A DNA stretch of 64,000 nt from Mycobacterium sp. 1164966.3 (GTDB lineage: Bacteria; Actinomycetota; Actinomycetes; Mycobacteriales; Mycobacteriaceae), in NCBI RefSeq assembly GCF_001665395.1, contig NZ_LZSG01000037.1, positions 52,469 to 116,468 on the forward strand, written 5' to 3'. The translations under genes were made by a program, and so were the position numbers. The notes beneath the pieces were generated by a model, which did no database searches, was not told the DNA's origin, and saw only the letters and a list, made by a program, of their open reading frames with translations. Positions 8,495 to 24,394 of the stretch are shown here, piece after piece. Within the stretch, counting starts at the first letter, position 1, and each line of letters opens with the position of its first letter.

Positions 8495-9175
8495 TCAACC
8501 AGCCACCGCCGACAGCGCGGACTGTCGCACCCGGTCGGGCGAATCTCCCAGCGCCACCAGCAGATTCATCGTCATCGAGCCGAGCACCGGTCCGACGGCA
8601 GCGCCGTCGTCGCCGTAGTACCCGGCCAGTTCCAGCATCACGAACCCGTGTATCAACGCCCAGAACTGGGCAGCCGTGGCGACTACGCCGGCGGGCTCGA
8701 CACTGATCCGGCCCGCGGTCATCGCCCTGTGCACCACCCGCACCACGTGCGCGAAGCTCGGGTGATGCTGTTCGACCTCCTCGACCGACAGTGTCAGGAC
8801 ATTGCGCACGGGCGCGTTGATGCCGTGCGCGCTGGTGCTGCCGAACATCAGGCGATACATATGCGGCCGTTCGGTGGCGTAGCGCCGGTATGCGGTGCCG
8901 ATGGTCAGCAGGTCGGCGACCGGGTCCGCGGTCTGCGGCATGGTCAGGGCGGCGTCGAACTGCCGCAGACCCTCCTCGGCGACCTCGGCGATCAGCTCAC
9001 GCATGCCGCCGAAATGCGTGTACACCGCCATCGTCGAAGTTCCGGCGGCGCTGGCCACCTTGCGGGTCTGCAGCGCATCGGGTCCGTGGTCGTTCAGCAG
9101 GCCGACGGCCGCGTGCAGCATGTCGTCACGGACACTGCGAACGCTGGCTTGGCTCTCCGAAGTCATCCTTGCCAT
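8495..9175 (-). CDS. TetR family transcriptional regulator
   Basis: A 226-residue regulator equivalent to Rv0653c. The N-terminal helix-turn-helix runs from about 17 to 60 (DMLHAAVGLLNDHGPDALQTRKVASAAG, then MAVYTHFGGMRELIAEV), the normal TetR arrangement. The C-terminal ligand domain has no recognisable specificity. The start at 9175 (MARMTSE) could instead be the ATG 9 nt downstream. It is divergent from the carotenoid oxygenase gene with a 71-bp gap that holds a perfect palindrome; repression of both genes is the likely arrangement (inference). Confidence 0.88.
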   Translation of the reverse strand: MARMTSESQASVRSVRDDMLHAAVGLLNDHGPDALQTRKVASAAGTSTMAVYTHFGGMRELIAEVAEEGLRQFDAALTMPQTADPVADLLTIGTAYRRYATERPHMYRLMFGSTSAHGINAPVRNVLTLSVEEVEQHHPSFAHVVRVVHRAMTAGRISVEPAGVVATAAQFWALIHGFVMLELAGYYGDDGAAVGPVLGSMTMNLLVALGDSPDRVRQSALSAVAG

Positions 9176-9201
9176 CTTCTCATCGCCGGCGTACGGTCGC
9201 T

Positions 9202-9225
9202 ATAACGCCGTAATAACAATGTTAT
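9202..9225. promoter_or_regulatory. Putative TetR operator between the regulator and carotenoid oxygenase genes
   Basis: ATAACAATGTTAT (9213-9225) is a perfect palindrome with 5-bp arms. A further ATAAC half-site stands at 9202-9206. It is the only AT-rich, symmetric stretch in the divergent 71-bp gap. Confidence 0.5.
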
Positions 9226-9246
9226 GGGATCGCAGAGGAGCCCGAG

Positions 9247-10752
9247 ATGACGTCCGTACAAACCGCCGAATCCCGGAACCGGTATCTCGAAGGCTTCCTC
9301 GCGCCGGTGACCGCCGAAGTGACCGCCACCGACCTGCCGGTGACCGGCCACATCCCCGAACACCTCGACGGGCGCTATCTGCGCAACGGCCCAAATCCCG
9401 TCGCGGAAGTCGACCCGGCCATCTACCACTGGTTCACCGGTGACGGCATGGTGCACGGCGTCGCGCTCAAGGACGGCAAGGCCTGCTGGTACCGCAACCG
9501 CTGGGTGCGCAGCCCGGTAGTGCGCGCCGCGCTTGGCGAGCCACCCGCCGCCGTCGGCAACCCGCGCGCCGGAATGCAGTCGCTGGGCGCCAACACCAGC
9601 GTGCTCAGCCACGCCGGTCGCACGCTGGCGCTCGTCGAAGGGGGCGTCGCCAATTACGAACTCACCGATGAACTCGACACCGTCGGCCCCTGCGATTTCG
9701 ACGGCACCCTGACCGGCGGCTATACCGCGCACCCGCACCGTGACCCGCGCACCGGCGAGCTGCACGCGGTGTCCTACTCGTTCGCCCGCGGCCGGACCGT
9801 GCAGTACTCGGTGATCGACACCAACGGCCGGGCCCGGCGCACCGTCGACATCGCGGTGTCGGGATCGCCGATGATGCACGACTTCTCGCTGACCGACAAG
9901 TACGTGGTGCTCTACGACCTGCCGGTGACCTTCGACCCGATGCAGGTGTTGCCGACGACCATGCCGCGCTGGCTGCAACTGCCCGCCAGGCTGGTGCTGC
10001 AGTCGGTGATCGGGCGGGTCCGGATACCTGGGCCCATCACCGCGCTGGCCAACCGCGACGAGCGTCCCTCCAACCGGCTGCCGTACGCCTGGAACCCGAA
10101 GTATCCGGCCCGCATCGGCGTCATGCCCCGCGAAGGGTCCAACCGCGACGTGCGCTGGTTCGACATCGAACCCTGCTACGTGTACCACCCGCTCAACGCC
10201 TACACGGAGATGCGGGACGGCTCAGAGATCCTGGTCCTGGACGTGGTGCGGTACTCCCGGATGTTCGACCGCGACCGGCGCGGCCCCTTTGAGAGCGCGC
10301 CCCTGCTGGACCGCTGGACCGTCAACCTGGCGACCGGCGCGGTCACCACCGAACGCCGTGACGACCGGGCACAGGAGTTCCCCCGGATCAACGAGACCTT
10401 GCTTGGCGGTCGGCACCGGTTCGGCTACACCGTGGGGGTCCAGGGCACGTTCGACGACTCGAGCAGCGACCGCCCGATGGAGACCGCGCTGTACAAGCAC
10501 GACTACGCGACCGGATCGAGTTCGATCGCCCCGCTGGACCCGGACCTGTGGATCGGTGAGATGTCGTTCCTCCCGAATCCCGGTGAGCATGCCGAAGACG
10601 ACGGCATCCTCATGGGCTACGGCTACCACCGCGGTCGCGACGAGGGCCAGCTACTGCTGCTCGACGCCCAGACGCTGGAGCCGGTTGCCACTGTTCATTT
10701 GCCGCAACGGGTCCCGGGAGGCTTCCACGGCAACTGGGCGCCCACCGCTTGA
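9247..10752 (+). CDS. Carotenoid cleavage oxygenase
   Basis: A 501-residue carotenoid oxygenase equivalent to Rv0654. It opens with the family motif HLDGRYLRNGPNP. The four iron-binding histidines are visible as His162 (YTAHPHRD), His211 (SPMMHDFSLTD), His314 (YHPLNAY) and His494 (GGFHGNW), spaced as in the seven-bladed propeller of this family. The enzymes split carotenoids or apocarotenoids oxidatively to aldehydes; the M. tuberculosis homologue accepts several carotenoids. AGAGGAG precedes ATG 9247. It is probably controlled by the adjacent TetR regulator. Confidence 0.93.
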   Translation: MTSVQTAESRNRYLEGFLAPVTAEVTATDLPVTGHIPEHLDGRYLRNGPNPVAEVDPAIYHWFTGDGMVHGVALKDGKACWYRNRWVRSPVVRAALGEPPAAVGNPRAGMQSLGANTSVLSHAGRTLALVEGGVANYELTDELDTVGPCDFDGTLTGGYTAHPHRDPRTGELHAVSYSFARGRTVQYSVIDTNGRARRTVDIAVSGSPMMHDFSLTDKYVVLYDLPVTFDPMQVLPTTMPRWLQLPARLVLQSVIGRVRIPGPITALANRDERPSNRLPYAWNPKYPARIGVMPREGSNRDVRWFDIEPCYVYHPLNAYTEMRDGSEILVLDVVRYSRMFDRDRRGPFESAPLLDRWTVNLATGAVTTERRDDRAQEFPRINETLLGGRHRFGYTVGVQGTFDDSSSDRPMETALYKHDYATGSSSIAPLDPDLWIGEMSFLPNPGEHAEDDGILMGYGYHRGRDEGQLLLLDAQTLEPVATVHLPQRVPGGFHGNWAPTA

Positions 10753-10924
10753 CGCGCACCGGCCAGCGGTAACGGTGATAATGGATCCGCCGAACGATCT
10801 GGTAAGACGGTTATCTGCCAAATATGAACTGCAACCCTGATATGTGGCCGCGGCGGTAAGCTACAGTGACTCAAGCCACACAATGGGGCGGGTGGGGCCA
10901 CGCGCGTCGACGGAAGGATTCCCC

Positions 10925-11935
10925 ATGGGCGTCAGCATCGAGGTCAACAACCTAACGAAGTCGTTCGGTTCCTCGAGGATTTGGGAAGACGTTACGCTTA
11001 CCATCCCCGCCGGGGAGGTCAGTGTTTTGCTGGGGCCGTCGGGTACCGGCAAGTCGGTCTTCTTGAAGTCGTTGATCGGTCTGCTGCGACCGGAACGCGG
11101 CTCGATCATCATCGACGGCACCGACATCATCGAGTGCTCGGCCAAGGAACTCTACGAGATCCGAACCCTGTTCGGTGTGCTGTTCCAGGACGGCGCGCTG
11201 TTCGGCTCGATGAACCTCTACGACAACACCGCGTTCCCCTTGCGTGAGCACACCAAGAAGAAGGAAAGCGAGATCCGTGACATCGTCATGGAGAAGCTGC
11301 AGCTGGTGGGCCTCGGTGGGGACGAGAAGAAGTTCCCCGGCGAGATCTCCGGCGGTATGCGCAAGCGTGCCGGCCTGGCGCGGGCCCTGGTGCTGGACCC
11401 GCAGATCATCCTCTGCGACGAGCCGGACTCCGGTTTGGACCCGGTCCGTACCGCCTACCTGAGCCAGCTGATCATGGACATCAACGCTCAGATCGACGCG
11501 ACCATCCTGATCGTGACGCACAACATCAACATCGCCCGCACCGTGCCAGACAACATGGGCATGTTGTTCCGCAAGCACCTGGTCATGTTCGGCCCCCGCG
11601 AGGTGCTGCTGACCAGCGACGAGCCGGTCGTGCGCCAATTCCTCAACGGCCGCCGGATCGGCCCGATCGGCATGTCCGAGGAGAAGGACGAGGCCACGAT
11701 GGCCGAAGAGCAGGCCATGGTCGACGCCGGCCAGCACGCCGGTGGTGTGGAGGACATCGAAGGCGTGCCGCCGCAGATTCAAGCGACGCCGGGTATGCCC
11801 GAGCGCAAAGCGGTGGCTCGTCGTCAGGCCCGGGTCCGCGAGATGCTGCACACCCTGCCCAAGAGCGCCCAGGCCGCCATCCTCGACGACCTCGAGGGCA
11901 CTCACAAGTTCCACGCGAACCAGTTCGGCGGCTAG
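10925..11935 (+). CDS. mkl: Mce-transporter ATPase Mkl (MceG)
   Basis: A 336-residue ABC ATPase equivalent to Rv0655, which energises the Mce lipid and cholesterol importers. Walker A is GPSGTGKS (near residue 36), the signature is SGGMRKR, and Walker B is ILCDEPDSGLD. The C-terminal extension after about 250 (MSEEKDEATMAEEQ, then ARVREMLHTLPKSAQ) is characteristic of MceG. The start is uncertain: an in-frame GTG at 10844 adds 27 residues (YSDSSHTMGR...RASTEGFP) that resemble the N-terminus annotated in M. tuberculosis and M. leprae, but TACAGT at 10862 could be a promoter -10 inside that extension. No permease genes are nearby, as is usual. Confidence 0.94.
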   Translation: MGVSIEVNNLTKSFGSSRIWEDVTLTIPAGEVSVLLGPSGTGKSVFLKSLIGLLRPERGSIIIDGTDIIECSAKELYEIRTLFGVLFQDGALFGSMNLYDNTAFPLREHTKKKESEIRDIVMEKLQLVGLGGDEKKFPGEISGGMRKRAGLARALVLDPQIILCDEPDSGLDPVRTAYLSQLIMDINAQIDATILIVTHNINIARTVPDNMGMLFRKHLVMFGPREVLLTSDEPVVRQFLNGRRIGPIGMSEEKDEATMAEEQAMVDAGQHAGGVEDIEGVPPQIQATPGMPERKAVARRQARVREMLHTLPKSAQAAILDDLEGTHKFHANQFGG

Positions 11936-11944
11936 TCCGTCCAG

Positions 11945-11989
11945 CGAAAGCCACGGCGGGGGACCGCAAGTCCCCGGCCGTGGCTTTCG
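11945..11989 (+). terminator. Terminator of mkl
   Basis: CGAAAGCCACGGC (11945-11957) pairs perfectly with GCCGTGGCTTTCG (11977-11989), and an inner GGGGA/TCCCC stem extends it. It begins 10 nt after the mkl stop. Confidence 0.75.
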
Positions 11990-12209
11990 GCTCAGCCGGT
12001 ACCTAAAGTCGCACCGGCGCGCTGCTGCCGCCCGTGACGGTTCATCCAGGCAATTTCGTGTGAACTTGGCGCAACTTGCCGCCCCGCACCCCTTGACGAC
12101 GGGACGTAAACGGGTCAATCTGTTGGGCAGCATGTGTCCAAGGTGTTCCAGGGGCAATTCCAGATTGCCAGCCAGCGCGAGGTGCCCCGGGGCCGTTTGG
12201 CATGGGTAG

Positions 12210-12238
12210 TTGAGGAATGCGCGGTCCTGCGCTATTGT
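12210..12238 (+). promoter_or_regulatory. Promoter for rpoB-rpoC
   Basis: TTGAGG (12210-12215), a 17-nt spacer and TATTGT (12233-12238). It is followed by about 220 nt of untranslated leader. The 11990-12460 stretch holds no credible gene; a TTGACG...GTCAA inverted repeat near 12093-12117 is the only other visible structure. Confidence 0.6.
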
Positions 12239-12433
12239 TGGACGTTGCGCTGGCTACTTCCTGCCCACCTCACAATCGCCACTTGACACTGTGGTCCTAG
12301 CCTGAGCCCCCTTCTGTGGCCCAGCTAGTTAGTTGCGCGCGTGAGATCCGGGCAGATCGTCCGCCAGCCTGATTAACACAATTGTCGCGGCGAACAGGCC
12401 CGGTGGGCATCCGCTCTCTGGGGATCTCGTTAG

Positions 12434-15973
<3,540 letters not shown>

Positions 15974-16008
15974 ATCGCGGCACAGCCGCGGTGCTTAACG
16001 GTTACTAA

Positions 16009-19983
<3,975 letters not shown>

Positions 19984-20015
19984 CGGGTAGCGCTAGCAGC
20001 GCGAGCACCTTCCCT

Positions 20016-20076
20016 CGCGAGCAGACGCAAAATCCCCCCAAACAACCGTTTTCGGGGGATTTTGCGTCTGCTCGCG
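20016..20076. repeat. GCGAGCAGACGC palindrome, copy 1 (rpoC terminator)
   Basis: Arms of 23 bp (20016-20038 and 20054-20076) are perfect complements around a 15-nt loop. The core is GCGAGCAGACGCAAAATC on the left and its complement on the right. The T run is inside the arm (GATTTTGC), not after it. Position right behind rpoC suggests it ends the rpoBC transcript. One of five family members in the window. Confidence 0.85.
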
Positions 20077-20154
20077 CGTGCACAGCCGCGCGCTCGTCCA
20101 CAAACGGGCGGTCGCTGCCTACTTTCGCGGTCGGATACCGCGCATCATGCGCCC

Positions 20155-21081
20155 ATGGACATCGAAAGTGCTCTCGTAGCCAACGGCGGATTGGCGACCA
20201 CCGCCGAGCTGCTGACCATGCTGAGCCGCAAACGTCTGGATGGACTTGTCGCGGCGGGCAGGCTCGTTCGGGTGTGCCATGGTGTCTATGCGTTGAGCGG
20301 GCAAGACGTGACCGGCAAGCTGGCCGCACTGGATCGCCTTGCCGCGCAACCGATTGTGGCCTGTATGGGCACTGCCGCGGCGTTGTACGGCTTCGACACC
20401 GAGAACACGTCGCGCCTGCACATCCTGGATCCGGGGGTGCGCATGCGACCGTCAGCGAATCTCATGGTGCATCAGCGGATTGGGGCACCGCTGCGACGGG
20501 TCGAGGGCCGGCTGGCGACAGCACCGTCCTGGACGGTGATCGAGGTGGCGCGAACGTTGCGACGGCCACGTGCGCTCGCGACTATGGATGCGGCGTTGCA
20601 TATAAGTGCTTGCACGACAGGTGAATTGAGCGCCGCGATCCGTGATCAGAAGGGCCGTCGCGGCATCGTCAAGGTCCGCGAGTTGATCTGTCACGCCGAC
20701 GGTCGTGCCGAGTCACCGATGGAGAGCGAAGCACGGCTGGTGTTCATCGACCACCGGCTACCGATGCCGGAATTGCAGTATGAAATCGTGGACCACTACG
20801 GCAAACTCTGGCGCGTCGATTTCGCGTGGCCGGACGCAATGCTCGTCGCCGAATACGACAGCCTGGAGTGGCACGGCGGCCGAGATGCCCTGCTGCACGA
20901 CCGCCAAAAAATCGCCCGACTGCAAGATTGCGGATGGGCGATTATCCCGATGACCGTCGACGACATTCGACATGACCCCATCGGCCTCGTCGACCGCATC
21001 AACGCTCAGTTGGCGAGCAGACGCAAAATCCCCCAAAATCGGTCTGAATCGGGGGATTTTGCGTCTGCTCGCCATGGGTAG
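20155..21081 (+). CDS. AbiEi-antitoxin-like protein with DUF559-type C-terminal domain
   Basis: A 308-residue protein. The N-terminus ([20 protein letters not shown], then [13 protein letters not shown]) is the winged-helix of type IV AbiEi antitoxins, with a [11 protein letters not shown] segment after it. The C-terminal part ([15 protein letters not shown], then [23 protein letters not shown]) matches the very-short-patch-repair/DUF559 nuclease fold with its E...D...E core. No AbiEii nucleotidyltransferase is adjacent, so it is an orphan, as often in mycobacteria. The last 20 or so residues (ASRRKIPQN...DFASAR) are encoded by palindrome copy 2. It replaces Rv0669c found here in M. tuberculosis. 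Function unknown. Confidence 0.7.
   Translation: MDIESALVANGGLATTAELLTMLSRKRLDGLVAAGRLVRVCHGVYALSGQDVTGKLAALDRLAAQPIVACMGTAAALYGFDTENTSRLHILDPGVRMRPSANLMVHQRIGAPLRRVEGRLATAPSWTVIEVARTLRRPRALATMDAALHISACTTGELSAAIRDQKGRRGIVKVRELICHADGRAESPMESEARLVFIDHRLPMPELQYEIVDHYGKLWRVDFAWPDAMLVAEYDSLEWHGGRDALLHDRQKIARLQDCGWAIIPMTVDDIRHDPIGLVDRINAQLASRRKIPQNRSESGDFASARHG
21012..21073. repeat. GCGAGCAGACGC palindrome, copy 2 (inside coding sequence)
   Basis: Arms of 23 bp (21012-21034 and 21051-21073) are perfect complements with a 16-nt loop. It lies wholly inside the 3' end of the AbiEi-like gene and stops 1 nt before a possible ATG of the endonuclease gene. Confidence 0.85.
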
Positions 21082-21091
21082 ACTGGCCGAC

Positions 21092-21847
21092 GTGCTTATC
21101 GGTTCGCATGTCCACCAAGATGATCCGCTGGAAGCCGCCCAGGCGGACGGCGCCGACGTCGTGCAGTTCTTCCTCGGCAACCCGCAGAGCTGGAAGAAGC
21201 CCAAGCCGCGCGACGACGCGGACAAGTTGAAAGCATCCCCGATACCGCTGTACGTCCACGCGCCGTATCTGATCAACGTCGCGTCGGCCAACAACCGCAT
21301 CCGCATCCCGTCGCGCAAGATCCTGCAGGACACCTGCGACGCGGCATCGGAAATCAACGCGACTGCGGTGATCGTGCACGGCGGCCACGCCGACGATAAC
21401 GACATGGAGGCCGGCTTCGAGCGGTGGGTCAAGGCGCTCAAGTACCTCGAAACCGATGTTCAGGTGTATCTGGAAAACACCGCCGGCGGCGACCACGCGA
21501 TGGCCCGACACTTCGACACCATCGGCCGGCTGTGGGATCACATCGGCGACAGCGGCATCGGCTTCTGCCTGGACACCTGCCACGCTTGGGCCGCCGGGGA
21601 GAAGCTGGTCGACGCCGTCGACCGGATCAGGGCCCTGACCGGCCGCATCGACCTCGTGCACTGCAACGACTCGCGGGACGCCGCAGGATCCGGAGCGGAC
21701 CGGCATGCCAACTTCGGCGCCGGCCAGATCGATCCTGACCTGCTGGTCGCCGTCGTGAAAGCGGCCGATGCGCCGGTGATCTGCGAGACCGCCGACGAGG
21801 GCCGCAAGGACGACATCGCGTTCCTGCGAGAGAACACAAGCGGCTAA
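21092..21847 (+). CDS. end: Endonuclease IV (AP endonuclease)
   Basis: A 251-residue Nfo/End enzyme that cuts 5' to abasic sites in base-excision repair, equivalent to Rv0670. Metal ligands of the TIM barrel are recognisable: [29 protein letters not shown] (Glu), [11 protein letters not shown] (Asp/His), [19 protein letters not shown] and ICETADEG (Glu). GTG 21092 (VLIGSH) gives the family's usual N-terminus. An in-frame ATG at 21074 starts 6 codons earlier, immediately after the palindrome. The gene overlaps nothing if GTG is used, but its Shine-Dalgarno region then lies in the end of the upstream gene. Confidence 0.95.
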   Translation: MLIGSHVHQDDPLEAAQADGADVVQFFLGNPQSWKKPKPRDDADKLKASPIPLYVHAPYLINVASANNRIRIPSRKILQDTCDAASEINATAVIVHGGHADDNDMEAGFERWVKALKYLETDVQVYLENTAGGDHAMARHFDTIGRLWDHIGDSGIGFCLDTCHAWAAGEKLVDAVDRIRALTGRIDLVHCNDSRDAAGSGADRHANFGAGQIDPDLLVAVVKAADAPVICETADEGRKDDIAFLRENTSG

Positions 21848-21952
21848 GCGCCGCGGCGGGATTGTTCGGAGCTGACGTCGGCTGGCCCCCACACGCGACG
21901 AGCGACACCGCCGTAACGATCCCGATGAACCATAACCACCAACGTGACTGCG

Positions 21953-21968
21953 CCGAAACACTTTTCGG
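21953..21968. terminator. Small hairpin between convergent end and lipoprotein genes
   Basis: CCGAAA (21953-21958) pairs with TTTCGG (21963-21968) with a 4-nt loop in the 143-bp convergent gap. Weak evidence, based on position and symmetry. Confidence 0.3.
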
Positions 21969-21990
21969 TGTAGATGTAATCGATCGAACG

Positions 21991-22635
21991 CTATGCCACA
22001 TAATCCTTGCCGTCCCAATGCAGCACCTTGTTCGTAATCGTGCCTCCCGCGCAATCTGGTTCGCAGTCGTTGCGCGACTGCACGATCGTGTACTTGCCGT
22101 CCGGACCCGGACCTTGCGGTTTGGCGTCGTAGTAGGCGCGCTTGCCCACATAGTGGATACCTGGCGTCGACCACCCGGGGTCTTGGAATCCGCTGGGCGT
22201 CGGCACGAGGACGAGGACCCCGTCGTATCGGCCTGGGTTGTAGGTGACGAAGGCATTCCCGGTCGAGTCGGTCACCGGATCGGCGAACGCGAGCGAATTA
22301 CCTTCGATGTCAAGCGGAATGGCGATGATCGCTTTCCCCGTGTCCGCGACCGCGACGACACACCCGTGGTCGCTTACTTGCTTCGTCGCGGTAAGCATCA
22401 GCAACAGCCGAACGGTACCCAGCGACGGATGACCGATGTCGCGGTGAGCAGTGACGTCGCCTTGACATCCGGCGTCGGGCGGCGGGGCGTCGGGCAAACT
22501 CACCGCCGATGTCCTGCCCGCAGCCCCGGAACTGCTGCCCGGCAACGCGGTTGAGCTGTGATCGCCGCTGCATCCGGTCACGACCGCAGCCAAGATCGCG
22601 ACGACGGCGAGCCAGCTCACCAATGGATTGCTCAT
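21991..22635 (-). CDS. Putative lipoprotein of unknown function
   Basis: A 214-residue protein. The signal sequence MSNPLVSWLAVVAILAAVVTGCSG ends in a lipobox with Cys at position 22, so it is probably anchored on the outer face of the membrane. After a Ser/Pro/Ala linker there is a globular part with four cysteines (AGCQGD, HGCVV, CEPDCAGG), which could pair as disulfides. I do not recognise the family; it is not the esterase LpqP that sits near this place in M. tuberculosis. ATG 22635 is chosen because it starts the signal peptide directly; the open frame extends further upstream without such a feature. It is divergent from fadE8. Confidence 0.7.
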   Translation of the reverse strand: MSNPLVSWLAVVAILAAVVTGCSGDHSSTALPGSSSGAAGRTSAVSLPDAPPPDAGCQGDVTAHRDIGHPSLGTVRLLLMLTATKQVSDHGCVVAVADTGKAIIAIPLDIEGNSLAFADPVTDSTGNAFVTYNPGRYDGVLVLVPTPSGFQDPGWSTPGIHYVGKRAYYDAKPQGPGPDGKYTIVQSRNDCEPDCAGGTITNKVLHWDGKDYVA

Positions 22636-22730
22636 CGAATTTTTTCCTTGCCGGCCCGCCCCCGAGAATCGCCCGGCCGACGTCCCGACGCTAACGGCTT
22701 TACCTGGCCGCCGCACTGCCATTACATCCC

Positions 22731-22758
22731 TTGTGCAGTTGTCGGAGAACTGTAATAT
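22731..22758 (+). promoter_or_regulatory. fadE8 promoter with overlapping inverted repeat
   Basis: TTGTGC (22731-22736), a 16-nt spacer and TAATAT (22753-22758). The -10 box ends 7 nt before ATG 22766, which suggests a leaderless transcript. CAGTT and AACTG flank 7 nt between the boxes (22736-22752), a possible repressor site. Confidence 0.55.
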
Positions 22759-22765
22759 GGACACC

Positions 22766-24394
22766 ATGCCAGACACCCATGTCGTCACCAACCAGGTTCC
22801 GCCGCTGGAGAACCACAATCCCGCGTCCTCCGCGGTCCTCGTCGAAGCCCTGATCCGCGAGGGCGGTCAATGGGGGCTGGACGAGGTGACCGAGCTCGGA
22901 GCTATCAACGGCAGCCACCAAGCCCAGCGTTGGGGCGAGCTCGCCGACCGCAACCGGCCTATCCTGCACACCCACGACCAGTACGGGCACCGGGTCGACG
23001 AGGTGGAGTTCGATCCGGCCTACCACGAGCTGATGCGCACCGCGATCGCCCACGGGCTACACGCCGCGCCGTGGGCCGACGAGCGGCCGGGTTCGCACGT
23101 GGTACGCGCCGCCAAGACATCGGTGTGGACCGTAGAGCCGGGGCATATCTGCCCGATCTCGATGACCTATGCCGTGGTGCCGGCGCTGCGCCACAACCCC
23201 GAGTTGGCAGCCGTCTACGAGCCGTTGCTGACCAGCCGCGAATACGACCCCGAGCTCAAGCTGGCCACGATCAAAGCCGGCATCACCGCCGGCATGTCGA
23301 TGACCGAGAAGCAGGGCGGATCCGACGTGCGCGCCGGCTCCACCCAGGCGACGCCCAACGGGGACGGCACCTACAGCCTGACCGGCCACAAATGGTTCAC
23401 CTCGGCGCCGATGTGCGACATCTTCCTGGTGCTCGCGCAAACCCCAAAAGGGTTGTCGTGCTTCATGTTGCCGCGAATCCTGCCCGACGGCACCCGCAAC
23501 CGGATGTTCCTGCAGCGGCTCAAGGACAAGCTCGGCAACCATGCCAACGCGTCCAGCGAGGTCGAATACGACGGTGCCACCGCATGGCTGGTGGGCGAGG
23601 AGGGCCGGGGCGTCCCGACCATCATCGAGATGGTCAACCTCACCCGGCTGGACTGCACCCTGGGCAGTGCCACCAGCATGCGCACCGGTCTGACCCGCGC
23701 CATTCATCACGCCCAGCACCGAAAGGCGTTCGGCGCCTATCTGATTGACCAGCCGCTGATGCGCAACGTGCTGGCCGACCTGGCCGTCGAGGCCGAGGCC
23801 GCCACCATCGTGGCGATGCAGATGGCCGGCGCCACCGACAAGGCGGTGCGCGGCGACCAACGGGAAGCCCTGCTGCGTCGCATCGGCTTGGCGGCCAGCA
23901 AGTACTGGGTGTGCAAGCGCTCCACGCCGCACGCCGCCGAAGCACTGGAGTGCCTGGGCGGCAACGGCTATGTCGAAGACTCCGGCATGCCGCGGCTGTA
24001 CCGTGAGGCGCCGCTGATGGGTATCTGGGAGGGCTCGGGAAACGTCAGTGCGCTCGATACCTTGCGCGCCATGGCAACTCGACCCGAATGTGTCGAGGTG
24101 CTGTTCGACGAATTGGCCACCAGCTCCGGGCAGGACGCCCGGTTGGACAGCCACGTCGACAAGCTACGGCCCCAGCTTGCCGACCTGGAAACCATCCAAT
24201 ACCGCGCCCGCAAGGTCGCCGAGGACATCTGCCTGGCGTTGCAGGGGTCGCTGCTGGTGCGGCACGGACATCCCGCCGTCGCCGAGGCATTCCTGGCCAC
24301 CCGGCTCGGCGGCCAGTGGGGCGGAGCGTTCGGCACCATGCCCGCCGGCCTGGATCTCGCTCCGATCCTCGAGCGCGCGATGGTCAAGGGATGA
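22766..24394 (+). CDS. fadE8: Acyl-CoA dehydrogenase FadE8 (AidB-like)
   Basis: A 542-residue flavoprotein equivalent to Rv0672 and closest to the AidB-type subfamily by its length and start (NQVPPLENHNP). The FAD/substrate motifs MSMTEKQGGSDVR and LTGHKWFTSAPM are clear, as are the C-terminal ALECLGGNGYVEDSG and YREAPLMGIWEGSGNV. It probably oxidises acyl-CoA at alpha-beta. ATG 22766 (MPDTHVV) is preferred; another ATG at 22757 overlaps the promoter -10 box and so cannot be transcribed from it. It shares ATGA with echA4 and heads a four-gene operon. Confidence 0.93.
   Translation: MPDTHVVTNQVPPLENHNPASSAVLVEALIREGGQWGLDEVTELGAINGSHQAQRWGELADRNRPILHTHDQYGHRVDEVEFDPAYHELMRTAIAHGLHAAPWADERPGSHVVRAAKTSVWTVEPGHICPISMTYAVVPALRHNPELAAVYEPLLTSREYDPELKLATIKAGITAGMSMTEKQGGSDVRAGSTQATPNGDGTYSLTGHKWFTSAPMCDIFLVLAQTPKGLSCFMLPRILPDGTRNRMFLQRLKDKLGNHANASSEVEYDGATAWLVGEEGRGVPTIIEMVNLTRLDCTLGSATSMRTGLTRAIHHAQHRKAFGAYLIDQPLMRNVLADLAVEAEAATIVAMQMAGATDKAVRGDQREALLRRIGLAASKYWVCKRSTPHAAEALECLGGNGYVEDSGMPRLYREAPLMGIWEGSGNVSALDTLRAMATRPECVEVLFDELATSSGQDARLDSHVDKLRPQLADLETIQYRARKVAEDICLALQGSLLVRHGHPAVAEAFLATRLGGQWGGAFGTMPAGLDLAPILERAMVKG

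Noticed and set aside
20155..21081. A complete AbiE toxin-antitoxin pair
   Set aside because: No AbiEii nucleotidyltransferase on either side; the neighbours are rpoC and endonuclease IV.
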